A DNA stretch of 64,000 nt from an uncultured Saprospiraceae bacterium (GTDB lineage: Bacteria; Bacteroidota; Bacteroidia; Chitinophagales; Saprospiraceae): assembly GCA_938015595.1 (NCBI GenBank), contig CALLPI010000004.1, positions 186,001 to 250,000 on the forward strand. The letters run 5' to 3'. Of the stretch, positions 53,632-62,616 are shown piece by piece. Numbering within the stretch: position 1 is the first letter of the stretch; each line of letters begins with the position of its first letter. The position numbers and the translations under genes are program-made. The notes under the pieces were generated by a model. That model saw nothing but the letters and a program-made list of their open reading frames with translations, had not been told where the DNA came from and made no database searches.

Positions 53632-55998
53632 TTATCGCACTCGAATTTCATCCACGAATAGCCAAGCTTCATGGCCAGCACCCTGGCGCCCCTCGGCTAT
53701 GATGCCATGCCGCTCTATGCGTACCAGCAGCGCCCTGGCTTTCCGGGCCACTTTGGAAAGGGGGATGTCTGTACTGAAGGTTTGGGCCGTCCAACGCACT
53801 GGGAAGGCGCGGAATGCCCCGGCTGGTCTCCAATTTTTGCCATCGGCCGAGACGGAGATCTCTATGGATTTGGGCAGGTAAATCCAGGCGCCAGGGCTTT
53901 GAAAAAAACGCATTTGAACCCGTCGGGCTGTCACGGGCTTATCCAGGCTAATGACAGCCTCTACGTCCTGCCCAGCCCAGCCCAGCCACTCCTTGTCGCC
54001 GTAGCGCTGGTCGCTGCCGGCTATGCCGTTTATTAGTGCCTGTGCGCCGCCGAGGTTGTATGCTGGGCTGGGCGGTGTTTTCAGCGTTACTGAGGCGCCA
54101 GTGGCCAGGTGAGGCGCTATGATTACTTTTAAAATGGACGAGGCGCGGTAGGTGCCGGTAAATACAGCAGCCTGCAGGGTAGTGGGTTTCAGGATAGAAA
54201 TGGCGCCGCTGTACGCTGGCGAGGTTTCTGTTGGCGGGGTTCCATCGGTAGTATAGCGGATGATGCCGTCGGGATGTAGAGAGGCCAGTGTTAGGAGAGC
54301 TTGCCCTGGTTGGCTGGCTGCGACGCTGTACTGCAAGTCGTACAAGGTGCGGGCGTAGTTTACGCCATGAATATCCAGGCGCTTGAAGTGCTGTACCAGG
54401 CGCAGTGCAAAATTGTGATAGTCTTTGAGGGCGGCGGGCGTCCAGTTCAGTTCAGCAATGGCCAGTGCCCGCGGGAAAGCCATGTACTCTACTTTTTCAG
54501 GCGTGGGCATGTACTCCGTCCACACGTTGCCTTGCGCGCCGAGGATGAGTTGAGCTTCCTGAGCGTTCAGTTCGGCGGGTACTGGCTCGTAAGCATATAC
54601 TTTTTCCAGAGGTAAGAATCCACCAATAGCCAGTGGTTCTTCGGACGATACGCTCTGGTAATAGTCCAGGTAGCAATGCGAGGTGGGCGTCATAATAACG
54701 TGGTGGCCCTCCTTAGCAGCAGCGATTCCGCCTTGTACACCCCGCCAAGACATGACTGTGGCATTAGGCGCCAGGCCACCTTCCAGTATTTCGTCCCAGC
54801 CAATGATCTGGCGGCCCTTGCTGTTGAGGAAGCGCTCTATACGGCGTATGAAATAGCTTTGCAGCTCATGTTCGTCTTTGAGGCCTTCGCGCTGCATAAG
54901 CGCCTGGCAATGTGCACATTGCTTCCAGCGAGTCTTGGGGCATTCATCTCCGCCAATGTGGATGTACTCGCTAGGGAAGAGCGCCATGACCTCCGTGAGC
55001 ACGTCTTCCAGAAAGCGGAAGGTTTCTTCCTTAGGGCAATATACATCTTCAAAAATACCCCAAAGTGTGGCGGGTTCAAACGGCCCTGGCGTACAGGCCA
55101 GTTCAGGGTAAGCGGCTAGAGCGGCCAGGGAATGCCCGGGCATTTCAATTTCTGGTATTACCGTGATATGGCGTTCGGCTGCATAGCGCACCACCTCTCG
55201 CACCTCATCTTGGGTGTAGTAGCCGCCGTAGCGCTTGCCATCAAACTGGTGTGGCTGGTGGCTGTAGTGCCCCACGAGGGTTTCCTTGCGCCAGGCCGCT
55301 ACCTCCTGCAGACGCGGGTATTTTTTGATTTCGATGCGCCAGCCCTGGTCTTCGGTCAGGTGCCAGTGGAAGCGGTTGAACTTGTACATGGCCAGTAGGT
55401 CAATGTACTTTTTGATGAACTCTACTGGGAAGAAATGCCGACCTACGTCCAGGTGCATGCCGCGATACGGGAAGCGAGGTTGGTCTTGAATACTCACACA
55501 GGGCACAGGCCACCAGGGCACATGTTGGCGTACTTCGTGCCCCTCAAAAACCGTGGGCAGTAGTTGCCGTAGGGTTTGCAGCGCATAAAACATACCGGCA
55601 GGCGCAGCAGCAGCCAGGCGAATGCGCTCAGGGCTTATCTCAAGGTTATAAGCCTCCTCTCCTTGCACAGTGGTATCTAGTGCAAATTCTATGAAATTAC
55701 TTGATGGTGCCACCGCTGAAATAGTAAGGTCAATGCCAGCACTTTGCCTGCAATGCGCCTGCCAATACTGCGCCAGCGGCATCAGCGCCACTGCTGCTGG
55801 CTGCACTACCAGCGCCGTGCCACGGTTGAGCTGAAAAATACCCTCCCGCATTTGCAAGGCAGCAGGCTGAGGAATCAGCGCCAAATGAGGCTGAGCCAGC
55901 CCCTCTATCGCCATACCAAAGGAAAAACTCAACAGGCAGCAAAGGTTTTTGGTAATAGAAAAGAACTTGAGACAGAGGCACACGCGCTTCATACGCAT
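53632..55998 (-). CDS. Beta-N-acetylhexosaminidase, GH20
   Basis: The 788-residue exported enzyme removes terminal GlcNAc or GalNAc from glycans. After a signal peptide (cleavage near GLA/QPH) come the GH20b N-terminal domain (about 30-165), the catalytic barrel (YRGMHLDVGRHFF, HLTEDQGWRIE, PEIEMPGHS) with the catalytic Asp351-Glu352 pair in HIGGDECP, a chitobiase-type Ig-like domain (RYTTDGTPPTETSPAYSG), and a C-terminal discoidin-like segment. The start at 55998 has a second ATG two codons on, at 55992. A copy of the palindromic repeat lies 56 bases upstream of the start. Confidence 0.93.
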   Translation of the reverse strand: MRMKRVCLCLKFFSITKNLCCLLSFSFGMAIEGLAQPHLALIPQPAALQMREGIFQLNRGTALVVQPAAVALMPLAQYWQAHCRQSAGIDLTISAVAPSSNFIEFALDTTVQGEEAYNLEISPERIRLAAAAPAGMFYALQTLRQLLPTVFEGHEVRQHVPWWPVPCVSIQDQPRFPYRGMHLDVGRHFFPVEFIKKYIDLLAMYKFNRFHWHLTEDQGWRIEIKKYPRLQEVAAWRKETLVGHYSHQPHQFDGKRYGGYYTQDEVREVVRYAAERHITVIPEIEMPGHSLAALAAYPELACTPGPFEPATLWGIFEDVYCPKEETFRFLEDVLTEVMALFPSEYIHIGGDECPKTRWKQCAHCQALMQREGLKDEHELQSYFIRRIERFLNSKGRQIIGWDEILEGGLAPNATVMSWRGVQGGIAAAKEGHHVIMTPTSHCYLDYYQSVSSEEPLAIGGFLPLEKVYAYEPVPAELNAQEAQLILGAQGNVWTEYMPTPEKVEYMAFPRALAIAELNWTPAALKDYHNFALRLVQHFKRLDIHGVNYARTLYDLQYSVAASQPGQALLTLASLHPDGIIRYTTDGTPPTETSPAYSGAISILKPTTLQAAVFTGTYRASSILKVIIAPHLATGASVTLKTPPSPAYNLGGAQALINGIAGSDQRYGDKEWLGWAGQDVEAVISLDKPVTARRVQMRFFQSPGAWIYLPKSIEISVSADGKNWRPAGAFRAFPVRWTAQTFSTDIPLSKVARKARALLVRIERHGIIAEGRQGAGHEAWLFVDEIRVR

Positions 55999-56054
55999 TT
56001 CTATTTTGGCATAAAAATAAGCAAAACAAGCGTTAAATATGAGGTAGATTTACA

Positions 56055-56121
56055 TTGAACAATGCCAAGTTTTGTGCATGATTTAACAAATGTTATGTAC
56101 AAAACTCAGCGAGTCGAAGTA
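56055..56121 (+). repeat. Intergenic palindromic repeat, copy 3 of 3
   Basis: It reads TTGAACAATGCCAAGTTTTG and so on to GAGTCGAAGTA, in the same orientation as copy 1, and is about 80 percent identical to it by eye. The inner arms (CCAAGTTTTGTGCAT and ATGTACAAAACT) are weaker than in copy 2. Confidence 0.85.
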
Positions 56122-56578
56122 TGCTTGATACAGGTTAGCGAGGTAGGGCGCTCAGCCTTGGTTTCAGCCTCGAAATTCCCTAGCTTCTGAAAAGACGACC
56201 ATCATTTAGCCCACAGGGTGGGCTCCGGGCGGGCTACAGGTATGGAATCTGTCTTGTTATTAAATAAAGGGCGCTACCGAGATTGTATGCTAGCGCATTT
56301 TTAGCATAACCTGAAGCTAAAAACGGAACAAGCTAAAAGCCTGCCCAAAATAAATGCTCAAACAGAGAGTAATCATTTCTTTCGAGCCTTTAGCGATTGC
56401 GCTACCAAGTACTTTTGAAAAACTTAGCCCTTGGCAGGTATTTGCTGCCTTCTTCCTTTCACAGATGCTGTTCTATCGTGCCGCGCCATCCGCTCAAGGG
56501 GGCGGGGGTCGTCTAAAAATGAAAATTTTTGACCATCTGAGAGGTGTTCTAAAAGTGCAAAAGAGGCACAGAACAACA

Positions 56579-56602
56579 AAAGTCACTTTTTCGAATGACT
56601 TT
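56579..56602. promoter_or_regulatory. Candidate operator dyad upstream of the haem-lipoprotein operon
   Basis: AAAGTCA (56579-56585) and TGACTTT (56596-56602) form an inverted repeat with a 10-base spacer. Its centre is about 42 bases before the -7 element, a usual place for an activator site. No regulator can be named. Confidence 0.35.
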
Positions 56603-56631
56603 GTTCATTCTACATCAAGTATTAGGAGTCA

Positions 56632-56639
56632 TAGATTTG
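56632..56639 (+). promoter_or_regulatory. -7 promoter element of the haem-lipoprotein operon
   Basis: TAGATTTG matches TAnnTTTG, ten bases before the ATG at 56650 and 16 before the ATG at 56656. Confidence 0.55.
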
Positions 56640-56649
56640 TAAAAAAGCT

Positions 56650-57033
56650 ATGATCATGAAATACTTGAATCAAAAACTACTTGTAGGTATCATCGCTGCA
56701 TTCATCGTGGGGGGTTGTTACTACGACACGGTACTAGAGCCGGAAGTGAGCGGGCAAGTCAGTTTTTCGGGAGATATCATTCCGATTTTCAATACGAGCT
56801 GCAATTCAGTGGGTTGCCACAGTACTGGCGGGGTGAGGCCGGATCTATCTCCGGCTAATGCATACAATGCACTTATCAACGGGGGGTATATAAGTACGTC
56901 GGCCCCGGAGTCAAGCGAGTTGTATCGCTGGATGCGAGGTGAACGCGCATTGCCTATGCCGCTTAGCGGGCCTAATGCCAACTACAACGCCACTGTGCTG
57001 GCTTGGATCAAACAAGGCGCTTTAAATAATTAA
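56650..57033 (+). CDS. Small c-type cytochrome-like lipoprotein
   Basis: The 127-residue product has a lipoprotein signal (GIIAAFIVGGC, Cys23). The mature domain resembles a monohaem cytochrome c: Cys51-x4-Cys56-His57 (CNSVGCH) for covalent haem, and a likely distal ligand Met103 in LPMPLSGP. The CX4CH spacing is unusual, since CXXCH is the norm. It probably carries electrons on an envelope membrane. It is first in a three-gene operon (gaps of 13 and 26 bases) with a beta-barrel and a larger haem lipoprotein. A second start at 56656 (MKYLNQKL) is possible. Confidence 0.8.
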   Translation: MIMKYLNQKLLVGIIAAFIVGGCYYDTVLEPEVSGQVSFSGDIIPIFNTSCNSVGCHSTGGVRPDLSPANAYNALINGGYISTSAPESSELYRWMRGERALPMPLSGPNANYNATVLAWIKQGALNN

Positions 57034-57046
57034 AACAATAATAACG

Positions 57047-58030
57047 ATGAAAATGGTAAAACAGAGTGCAACATTTTTGGCTACTGTGCTATCGGCAATC
57101 TTGCTGATGGGGGCTTACCAGCCTGGTTATAGCCAGAAAAGTAGCCAGGAGGAGGTGCAAACCCTATACATCCACAGCCGCGGGCTACAGCGCGTGGGCA
57201 ATACGTTCGAGAGTATTTGGCTTATCGACAACCAAACGGTGATGGTCCCGCTCAAGAAAACTTTCGAGTTTGACATTTTGCACCGTTTTGGCACTATAAA
57301 AAACGGCTACAGTGACTTTTTCGGGCTTTATGCGCCTTCTAACATTCGCTTGGGGTTCGGCTATACGCCAATTGACAACCTTATGGTGGGCTTCGGATTT
57401 ACGAAAGACCGCTTGTTGTGGGACTTCAGCGCCAAATATGCCATCTTGAAGGAAAACCGGGGGCAGGGCGTACCCGTAAGCGTGACGTATTTTGGCAATA
57501 TAGCTGTAGATACCCGCAAAAAGAACAACTTTGTCCATGCATCCGATCGCTACACCTACTTCCACCAACTCATGGTAGCCCGTAAATTCACCCGGGACTT
57601 CTCAGCCCAGGCTTCCATCAGCCTCTCCCACTTCAACGCTGTACCGGGGTTTCTCGATGATGAGGGAGTGAAACAAAACCTTATGAACAATGATCACTTC
57701 TCCTTTAGCCTTTTGGGCAGGTACAAGGTTTCCGACGCCTTTGCATTCATAGCCAACTACGACCAGCCTATCACCAAGCACAGGCGCAACAATCCTAATC
57801 CCAATATCAGCTTTGGTGTGGAGTTGGCTACTCCGTTGCACGCCTTCCAGGTGTTTTTGGGCAACTACCGCTGGATGGTGCCTCAGTACAACAATGTACT
57901 TAATCAGAACAACTATGAAGACGGTGCCTTCCTTATTGGGTTCAACATCACCCGACTGCTCGATACGCAGGAAGAAAACCTCTTCGATATGATGTTCAAG
58001 CGCAAGGGTAAAAAGGAAAAAGAAGAATAA
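57047..58030 (+). CDS. DUF5777-like beta-barrel protein
   Basis: The 327-residue protein has a signal peptide (cleavage near GYS/QKS) and a mature part of alternating amphipathic strands, typical of an outer-membrane barrel. It carries the family features FEFDILHRFGTI near residue 75 and DFFGLYAPSNIRLGFGYTPIDNLMVGFG. Proteins of this type occur in Bacteroidota next to cytochromes or YceI-like proteins, and their function is not known to me. Between two haem lipoproteins it could form a pore through which they exchange electrons. This is inference. The C-terminus is strongly charged (KRKGKKEKEE). Confidence 0.78.
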   Translation: MKMVKQSATFLATVLSAILLMGAYQPGYSQKSSQEEVQTLYIHSRGLQRVGNTFESIWLIDNQTVMVPLKKTFEFDILHRFGTIKNGYSDFFGLYAPSNIRLGFGYTPIDNLMVGFGFTKDRLLWDFSAKYAILKENRGQGVPVSVTYFGNIAVDTRKKNNFVHASDRYTYFHQLMVARKFTRDFSAQASISLSHFNAVPGFLDDEGVKQNLMNNDHFSFSLLGRYKVSDAFAFIANYDQPITKHRRNNPNPNISFGVELATPLHAFQVFLGNYRWMVPQYNNVLNQNNYEDGAFLIGFNITRLLDTQEENLFDMMFKRKGKKEKEE

Positions 58031-58056
58031 TTGATTTCACCATAAAAAGTAAATCT

Positions 58057-59550
58057 ATGAAAAAGACCAATCTAATTGCAGCTGGGATCATTCTCCTCGC
58101 TGGATTTTTGACCTTCTGTACTCATGATGATGAGGTGATTGAACCTAAACCGCCATTGCTCAAAGACCAGGTTCGCGTACAAGTAGCCTATGATGCTACA
58201 GATGTGGCTTTCAAGTTTACTTGGAAAAGCCAGAAAAAAACCCGGCCTGCCGGGCAAGCCAATGTAGGGCAGAATTATCCCGGGCACTTTCATGATATGC
58301 TCAAACACAATGGCACTCGGTTCGATCGCCTACCCGACGGTGCTCGCATGGATGAAGACCGCGTCACCTTCATGATCGACAAATTTGACAGCGCTATTCA
58401 AGGCTTTGGCAAAATTGGCTGTGCTTTGTCTTGCCACACCGGTATGGCAAACCATAAGCTGTTGACCGACAATGTCCTTGATCACTGGCACTGGCGGGGC
58501 GGTCGCAGCGGCCCCATGGGGTATGCCGAAGACGCCGCAGTGAACAACGTAGAACGCATCCGGGATAATCAGGGTACTAATTTCAGCAAATTTATGCGCT
58601 CCGCAGGCGACCGGCTCCGCGAAGACCAAGCTGCTATGACGGGAACAGCGCATAGTGTGTTGGTAGATGGTTTTCCTCGCTTCGTATTCAACAAGGGTAA
58701 AAACATGCCAGGTAACTATGTCATTCCCAGTTTCTTCCTGGCTGCTGAAAATGGTACTGTGCTCACTAATCCGTACACCCAGTTGCCGCAGGTCAAAGAT
58801 TTGAAGTTCAACCGTAGCCTCTTGGTCGTTTATCAAGATAAGACCTTTGATCCGGTGGACAAAGTCAATGCCCTTGACCTCGCTTACTTGGTTTGGGTGG
58901 CTACCGGCGAGCTCGGCCAGTTGCCAACGCACTTGCGCGATGTAAACAGTGCAGATTTCAACACCTGGAAAAACTTCTGGGCTGCCGAAACTGGCATCAC
59001 AACTGCCGCTGCTGCTCTGTCCAAATTGGATGCCGTACACCAGGAGTGGGTGGCTTCGGGCAGAAATGCCATGGTGACCCGAAGTGTAGGCTTTATCTAC
59101 AACTCTGATCAGCACGACATCACCTCCGAACGCTCTTACGACCCAGTTAAAAATGAATGGACAGTCGTGCTCAAACGCAAACTTTCTACGGGCTCTAACC
59201 GAGATGTAGATCTTTCAGGGCTTCCAAACGGTGCCAAATTTGCTTTGAGTTTTGCTATGCACGACTCTGGAGGCGGCTCTGAATCGCACGACATTTCGTT
59301 GCCATTAGTGTTGTCTAAAGATGCCGGCACTGAAATTCAGGCCAAGTTTGTGAATAGTTTGAGTAATATAAACTGGGACGCCGTACCAGCATATGATACT
59401 CACTGGGTTAGGCAGTCGGCCATGCCCAAGTTTACTTTGGATTGGCTTAAGAGCAGCGTTCACCCAGGAGCTGGTGTGCTAGAAACGATGAGTTGTACCA
59501 ACTGCCACAAAGACGATACTTCCTTGCTGAACAAATCTACGCTGAACTAA
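58057..59550 (+). CDS. Ethylbenzene-dehydrogenase-type haem-binding lipoprotein
   Basis: The 497-residue product has a lipoprotein signal (LAGFLTFC, Cys21). The core resembles the haem-binding domain of the ethylbenzene dehydrogenase gamma-subunit family (VRVQVAYDATDVAFKFTWKS near residue 40, beta-sandwich body). It adds two covalent haem motifs: Cys122-x3-Cys126-His127 (CALSCH), and Cys480-x2-Cys483-His484 (CTNCH) close to the C-terminus. The N-terminal lipid anchor places it on a membrane surface. It is the last gene of the operon with the small cytochrome and the barrel; a role as an electron carrier is likely, but donor and acceptor are unknown. Confidence 0.82.
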   Translation: MKKTNLIAAGIILLAGFLTFCTHDDEVIEPKPPLLKDQVRVQVAYDATDVAFKFTWKSQKKTRPAGQANVGQNYPGHFHDMLKHNGTRFDRLPDGARMDEDRVTFMIDKFDSAIQGFGKIGCALSCHTGMANHKLLTDNVLDHWHWRGGRSGPMGYAEDAAVNNVERIRDNQGTNFSKFMRSAGDRLREDQAAMTGTAHSVLVDGFPRFVFNKGKNMPGNYVIPSFFLAAENGTVLTNPYTQLPQVKDLKFNRSLLVVYQDKTFDPVDKVNALDLAYLVWVATGELGQLPTHLRDVNSADFNTWKNFWAAETGITTAAAALSKLDAVHQEWVASGRNAMVTRSVGFIYNSDQHDITSERSYDPVKNEWTVVLKRKLSTGSNRDVDLSGLPNGAKFALSFAMHDSGGGSESHDISLPLVLSKDAGTEIQAKFVNSLSNINWDAVPAYDTHWVRQSAMPKFTLDWLKSSVHPGAGVLETMSCTNCHKDDTSLLNKSTLN

Positions 59551-60258
59551 GAATGGTTCTGCCAGATTATCAGTTTATTAGCAAAGGAGCTGTGCTGTGG
59601 AGGCGTGCCAGTTTTTTACGGGGGTGCCATATTCTGTTGGACTCGTTTACCTCCAAAAGGGGGGGCGGCTTTGGGGAAGTGCATGTAGTTTTGCGTGCGC
59701 AAGCGTTTTTGGGCAGAAGGGCTCTCTGTGCCCTACCTGATTTGGGTTGGCGAAGTGTCTACTGCGCCCGCATATACTCCTCGTACTCCTTTTCCGCCAG
59801 CGCCGCCTTGCATCACTCATATAGCTACTTTGCTACTGCGAAGGATCACCGTTTCGCAATCACCGTAGCAGAATAATTCAATTTTATGTGGCAGATTTTG
59901 GAGAAGAAGACATGGTGACCCCCGCCGGCACCATGTCTTCTTTTGCCAACAAAGGTGAAAAAAACTCCCCGATAACAGCAAAAAGCCCCTGTACCCCTTG
60001 TCCGTACGCCTCCTGGCATTTGACTTTTTGCACCACCCCACCAACAGGTAGTTCAGAAATCATCTTTGGGTTACGTCAGTATCAGTAGCAGCGCGGAATC
60101 AAAGTGCAACGCCGGACTCCATGCCTTCGAGATTGTCTATAGAAAATTGGCTGCTCAACTTGCACTGTTTAGATTAGCGCTACAATTTTGAAGCGAGGTT
60201 GTACGCTTTATCTTGAAGCCTTTGTAGTACATATCATGCACTTACCTGCATCTTTTTG
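59551..60258. other. Long intergenic stretch before purL
   Basis: I find no supported gene over about 700 bases. The short open frames (for example 59493-59876 plus and 59817-60044 minus) lack family resemblance. The only clear structure is the hairpin at 59904-59944. Confidence 0.5.
59904..59944 (+). terminator. Perfect 14-bp hairpin in the purL upstream region
   Basis: Arms AAGAAGACATGGTG (59904-59917) and CACCATGTCTTCTT (59929-59942) enclose an 11-base loop and are followed by TT. It looks like a terminator, but lies 354 bases after the haem operon stop, so it may end a small RNA or a long 3' tail. Confidence 0.65.
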
Positions 60259-60266
60259 TACCTTTG
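60259..60266 (+). promoter_or_regulatory. -7 promoter element of purL
   Basis: TACCTTTG matches TAnnTTTG, 32 bases before the ATG at 60299. Confidence 0.6.
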
Positions 60267-60298
60267 CTACCTGAAAAGCAAAAGCGTATTTACTCACA

Positions 60299-62536
60299 AT
60301 GACAAGCACCGCCGAGCCACAGGTCACTGTGCAAACGGCCCGAAACCTGGGCCTCACAGAAGAGGAGTTCTCCCGCATCATCGAAATCATGGGGCGCGTA
60401 CCCAACTTCAACGAACTGAGTGTGTTCTCAGTTATGTGGTCGGAGCACTGCTCCTACAAAAATTCCATACTCTGGCTCAAAACACTACCCCGCAATGGGG
60501 GCCGCCTGCTGGTAGGCGCTGGCGAAGAAAATGCCGGCTTGGTAGATATTGGCAACGGCTTGGCCTGCGCCTTCAAAATTGAATCACACAACCACCCGTC
60601 TGCCATTGAGCCATACCAGGGAGCGGCCACTGGCGTAGGCGGTATTCACCGCGACATCTTCACGATGGGTGCGCGCCCCATTGCTGCGCTCAATTCTCTG
60701 CGCTTTGGCAATCCTGACCTCAAGCACACCCGCCGCCTAGTGCGCGGCGTAGTGCATGGTATCGGCGATTACGGCAACTGCTTTGGAGTGCCCACGGTAG
60801 GTGGCGAGGTTTACTTCAACGACTGTTACAACCAGAACATCCTGGTCAATGCCATGTCGGTAGGTATTGTCCGGGTTGGCGAAACCGTATCAGCTGCCGC
60901 CGGTCCTCCGGGCAATCCGGTGTTTATTGTTGGCTCGGCCACAGGCAAAGACGGCATACACGGTGCTACCTTTGCCTCCGCTGACCTGACCGAAAACTCC
61001 GCCGAAGACTTGCCTTCGGTGCAAGTGGGCGACCCCTTCCAGGAAAAACTCCTGCTAGAAGCCACCCTTGAAGCCATCCAAACCGGCGCCATCGTGGGTA
61101 TGCAAGATATGGGCGCTGCGGGCATCACCTGTTCTACTTCCGAAATGAGCGCCCGATCTGGAGTGGGCATGCGTATTGATTTGGATAAAGCCCCTACCCG
61201 CCAAGCCAACATGAAGCCCTGGGAAATACTTCTCTCGGAGAGTCAGGAGCGCATGCTGATAGTGGCTCACAAAGGGATGGAGCACCTCCTCATGGAAGTT
61301 TTTGACAAGTGGGATCTCGAATGCGCCTGCATTGGCGAAACCACTGATACCGGCCGCTTAGAGTACTACCAGCATGGCGAAAAAGTAGCTGACGTACCCG
61401 CCGAAGCGCTTGTGCTGGGCGGTGGCGCCCCGGTGTATAAGCGCGAGTATAGCCGCCCGGCTTATATGGACAAGATTGCCCAGTTTAAGCCCTCTAAGAT
61501 TAGCATGCCCAAAGACTGGGTAGCTGCAGCCCGCCAGGTATTTGCCTCGCCCAATGTGGTGTCCAAGCGCTGGGTATATGAGCAGTATGACTCTATGGTG
61601 CGCACTAATACGCTAACGACCAACCGCTACAGCGATGCCGCTGTGGTGCGCATAAAGGGTACTTCCAAAGCCCTGGCGCTCACCACCGACTGCAATTCTG
61701 CATATGTCTATGCGGATCCCTACGTGGGCGCTATGATTGCCGTAGCTGAAGCAGCCCGCAACATTGTATGCACCGGTGGCGAACCTGTAGCCATTACCAA
61801 TTGCCTCAACTTTGGCAACCCGTATAATCCAGAGGTTTATTATCAGTTTGTCTATGCCATCAAAGGCATGGGCGAAGCCTGCCGCAAGTTCAATACGCCA
61901 GTAACTGGTGGTAACGTAAGCTTTTACAACCAGTCGGTTTTCCAGGACTGCACAGAGCCGGTGTACCCCACTCCTACCATAGGCATGCTTGGCATACTGG
62001 ACGATGCCTCTCGCCAGATGACTTTTGACTTTAAAGCCGAAGGCGATGTCATATACATGGTGGGTACACCCTGCGGCGATATCAACTCCTCGGAGTACCT
62101 GCGCATTGTACACGGCATACACTACTCGCCAGCGCCACACTTCGACCTAGATGAAGAGTATGCCATTCAGCAGGCCGTCAGGGCGCTTATCACCCAGCAA
62201 ATTATCCGTTCGGCTCACGATGTATCAGAAGGCGGCTTGTTTGTAACGCTCATGGAGTGTGCCATGGCGGGTAGCAAGGGCTTCGCAGTGGAAACCGATG
62301 CCAATTTCCGCAAGGACGCCTACTTGTTTGGCGAATCCCAGAGCCGCGTTGTGGTAAGTGTCGTACCGGCAAAAGAAGACGAATTGGTCAACTATCTTAA
62401 CAGCCACAATGTTCCTTTTTCGCGCTTGGGTGAAGTGTGCGGCCAGCACATACAAATTGACGGTGAAAACTTTGGCGCCCTGGATGCCTGGCAAACCGTT
62501 TACGAGCATTGGCTCTCTGATAAAATGGCAGAATAA
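60299..62536 (+). CDS. purL: Phosphoribosylformylglycinamidine synthase subunit PurL (small type)
   Basis: The 745-residue enzyme converts FGAR to FGAM in purine synthesis, using ATP and ammonia from PurQ. Its length marks the small PurL type that needs PurS and PurQ. Motifs: [12 protein letters not shown] (N-terminal domain), [23 protein letters not shown] (ATP and metal site), [16 protein letters not shown] and [19 protein letters not shown]. The glutaminase partner genes are not in this window. Confidence 0.96.
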   Translation: MTSTAEPQVTVQTARNLGLTEEEFSRIIEIMGRVPNFNELSVFSVMWSEHCSYKNSILWLKTLPRNGGRLLVGAGEENAGLVDIGNGLACAFKIESHNHPSAIEPYQGAATGVGGIHRDIFTMGARPIAALNSLRFGNPDLKHTRRLVRGVVHGIGDYGNCFGVPTVGGEVYFNDCYNQNILVNAMSVGIVRVGETVSAAAGPPGNPVFIVGSATGKDGIHGATFASADLTENSAEDLPSVQVGDPFQEKLLLEATLEAIQTGAIVGMQDMGAAGITCSTSEMSARSGVGMRIDLDKAPTRQANMKPWEILLSESQERMLIVAHKGMEHLLMEVFDKWDLECACIGETTDTGRLEYYQHGEKVADVPAEALVLGGGAPVYKREYSRPAYMDKIAQFKPSKISMPKDWVAAARQVFASPNVVSKRWVYEQYDSMVRTNTLTTNRYSDAAVVRIKGTSKALALTTDCNSAYVYADPYVGAMIAVAEAARNIVCTGGEPVAITNCLNFGNPYNPEVYYQFVYAIKGMGEACRKFNTPVTGGNVSFYNQSVFQDCTEPVYPTPTIGMLGILDDASRQMTFDFKAEGDVIYMVGTPCGDINSSEYLRIVHGIHYSPAPHFDLDEEYAIQQAVRALITQQIIRSAHDVSEGGLFVTLMECAMAGSKGFAVETDANFRKDAYLFGESQSRVVVSVVPAKEDELVNYLNSHNVPFSRLGEVCGQHIQIDGENFGALDAWQTVYEHWLSDKMAE

Positions 62537-62616
62537 GGCTACCGATCCAAGCTAATGTAAGTCAATTTTTGTTCATTCAATCATTTGCACGCAGTTTCAC
62601 AAAAGTCCTTTTGAAC

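Larger units (their letters stand above)
55999..56631. other. Intergenic stretch between hexosaminidase and haem-lipoprotein operon
   Basis: Apart from the palindromic repeat at 56055-56121 and the dyad at 56579-56602 I see no gene. The 99-codon open frame at 56354-56653 has no family resemblance, and the downstream operon's -7 element lies inside it, so I reject it. Confidence 0.5.

Noticed and set aside
56354-56653. 99-codon open frame before the haem operon
   Set aside because: No family resemblance, and it contains the candidate operator and -7 element of the downstream operon.
59761-59840. Short minus-strand segment that reads like a protein tail (AALAEKEYEEYMRAQ then stop)
   Set aside because: Only about 17 codons are open before an upstream stop, and nothing before it continues the resemblance, so it is not enough to call a gene remnant.
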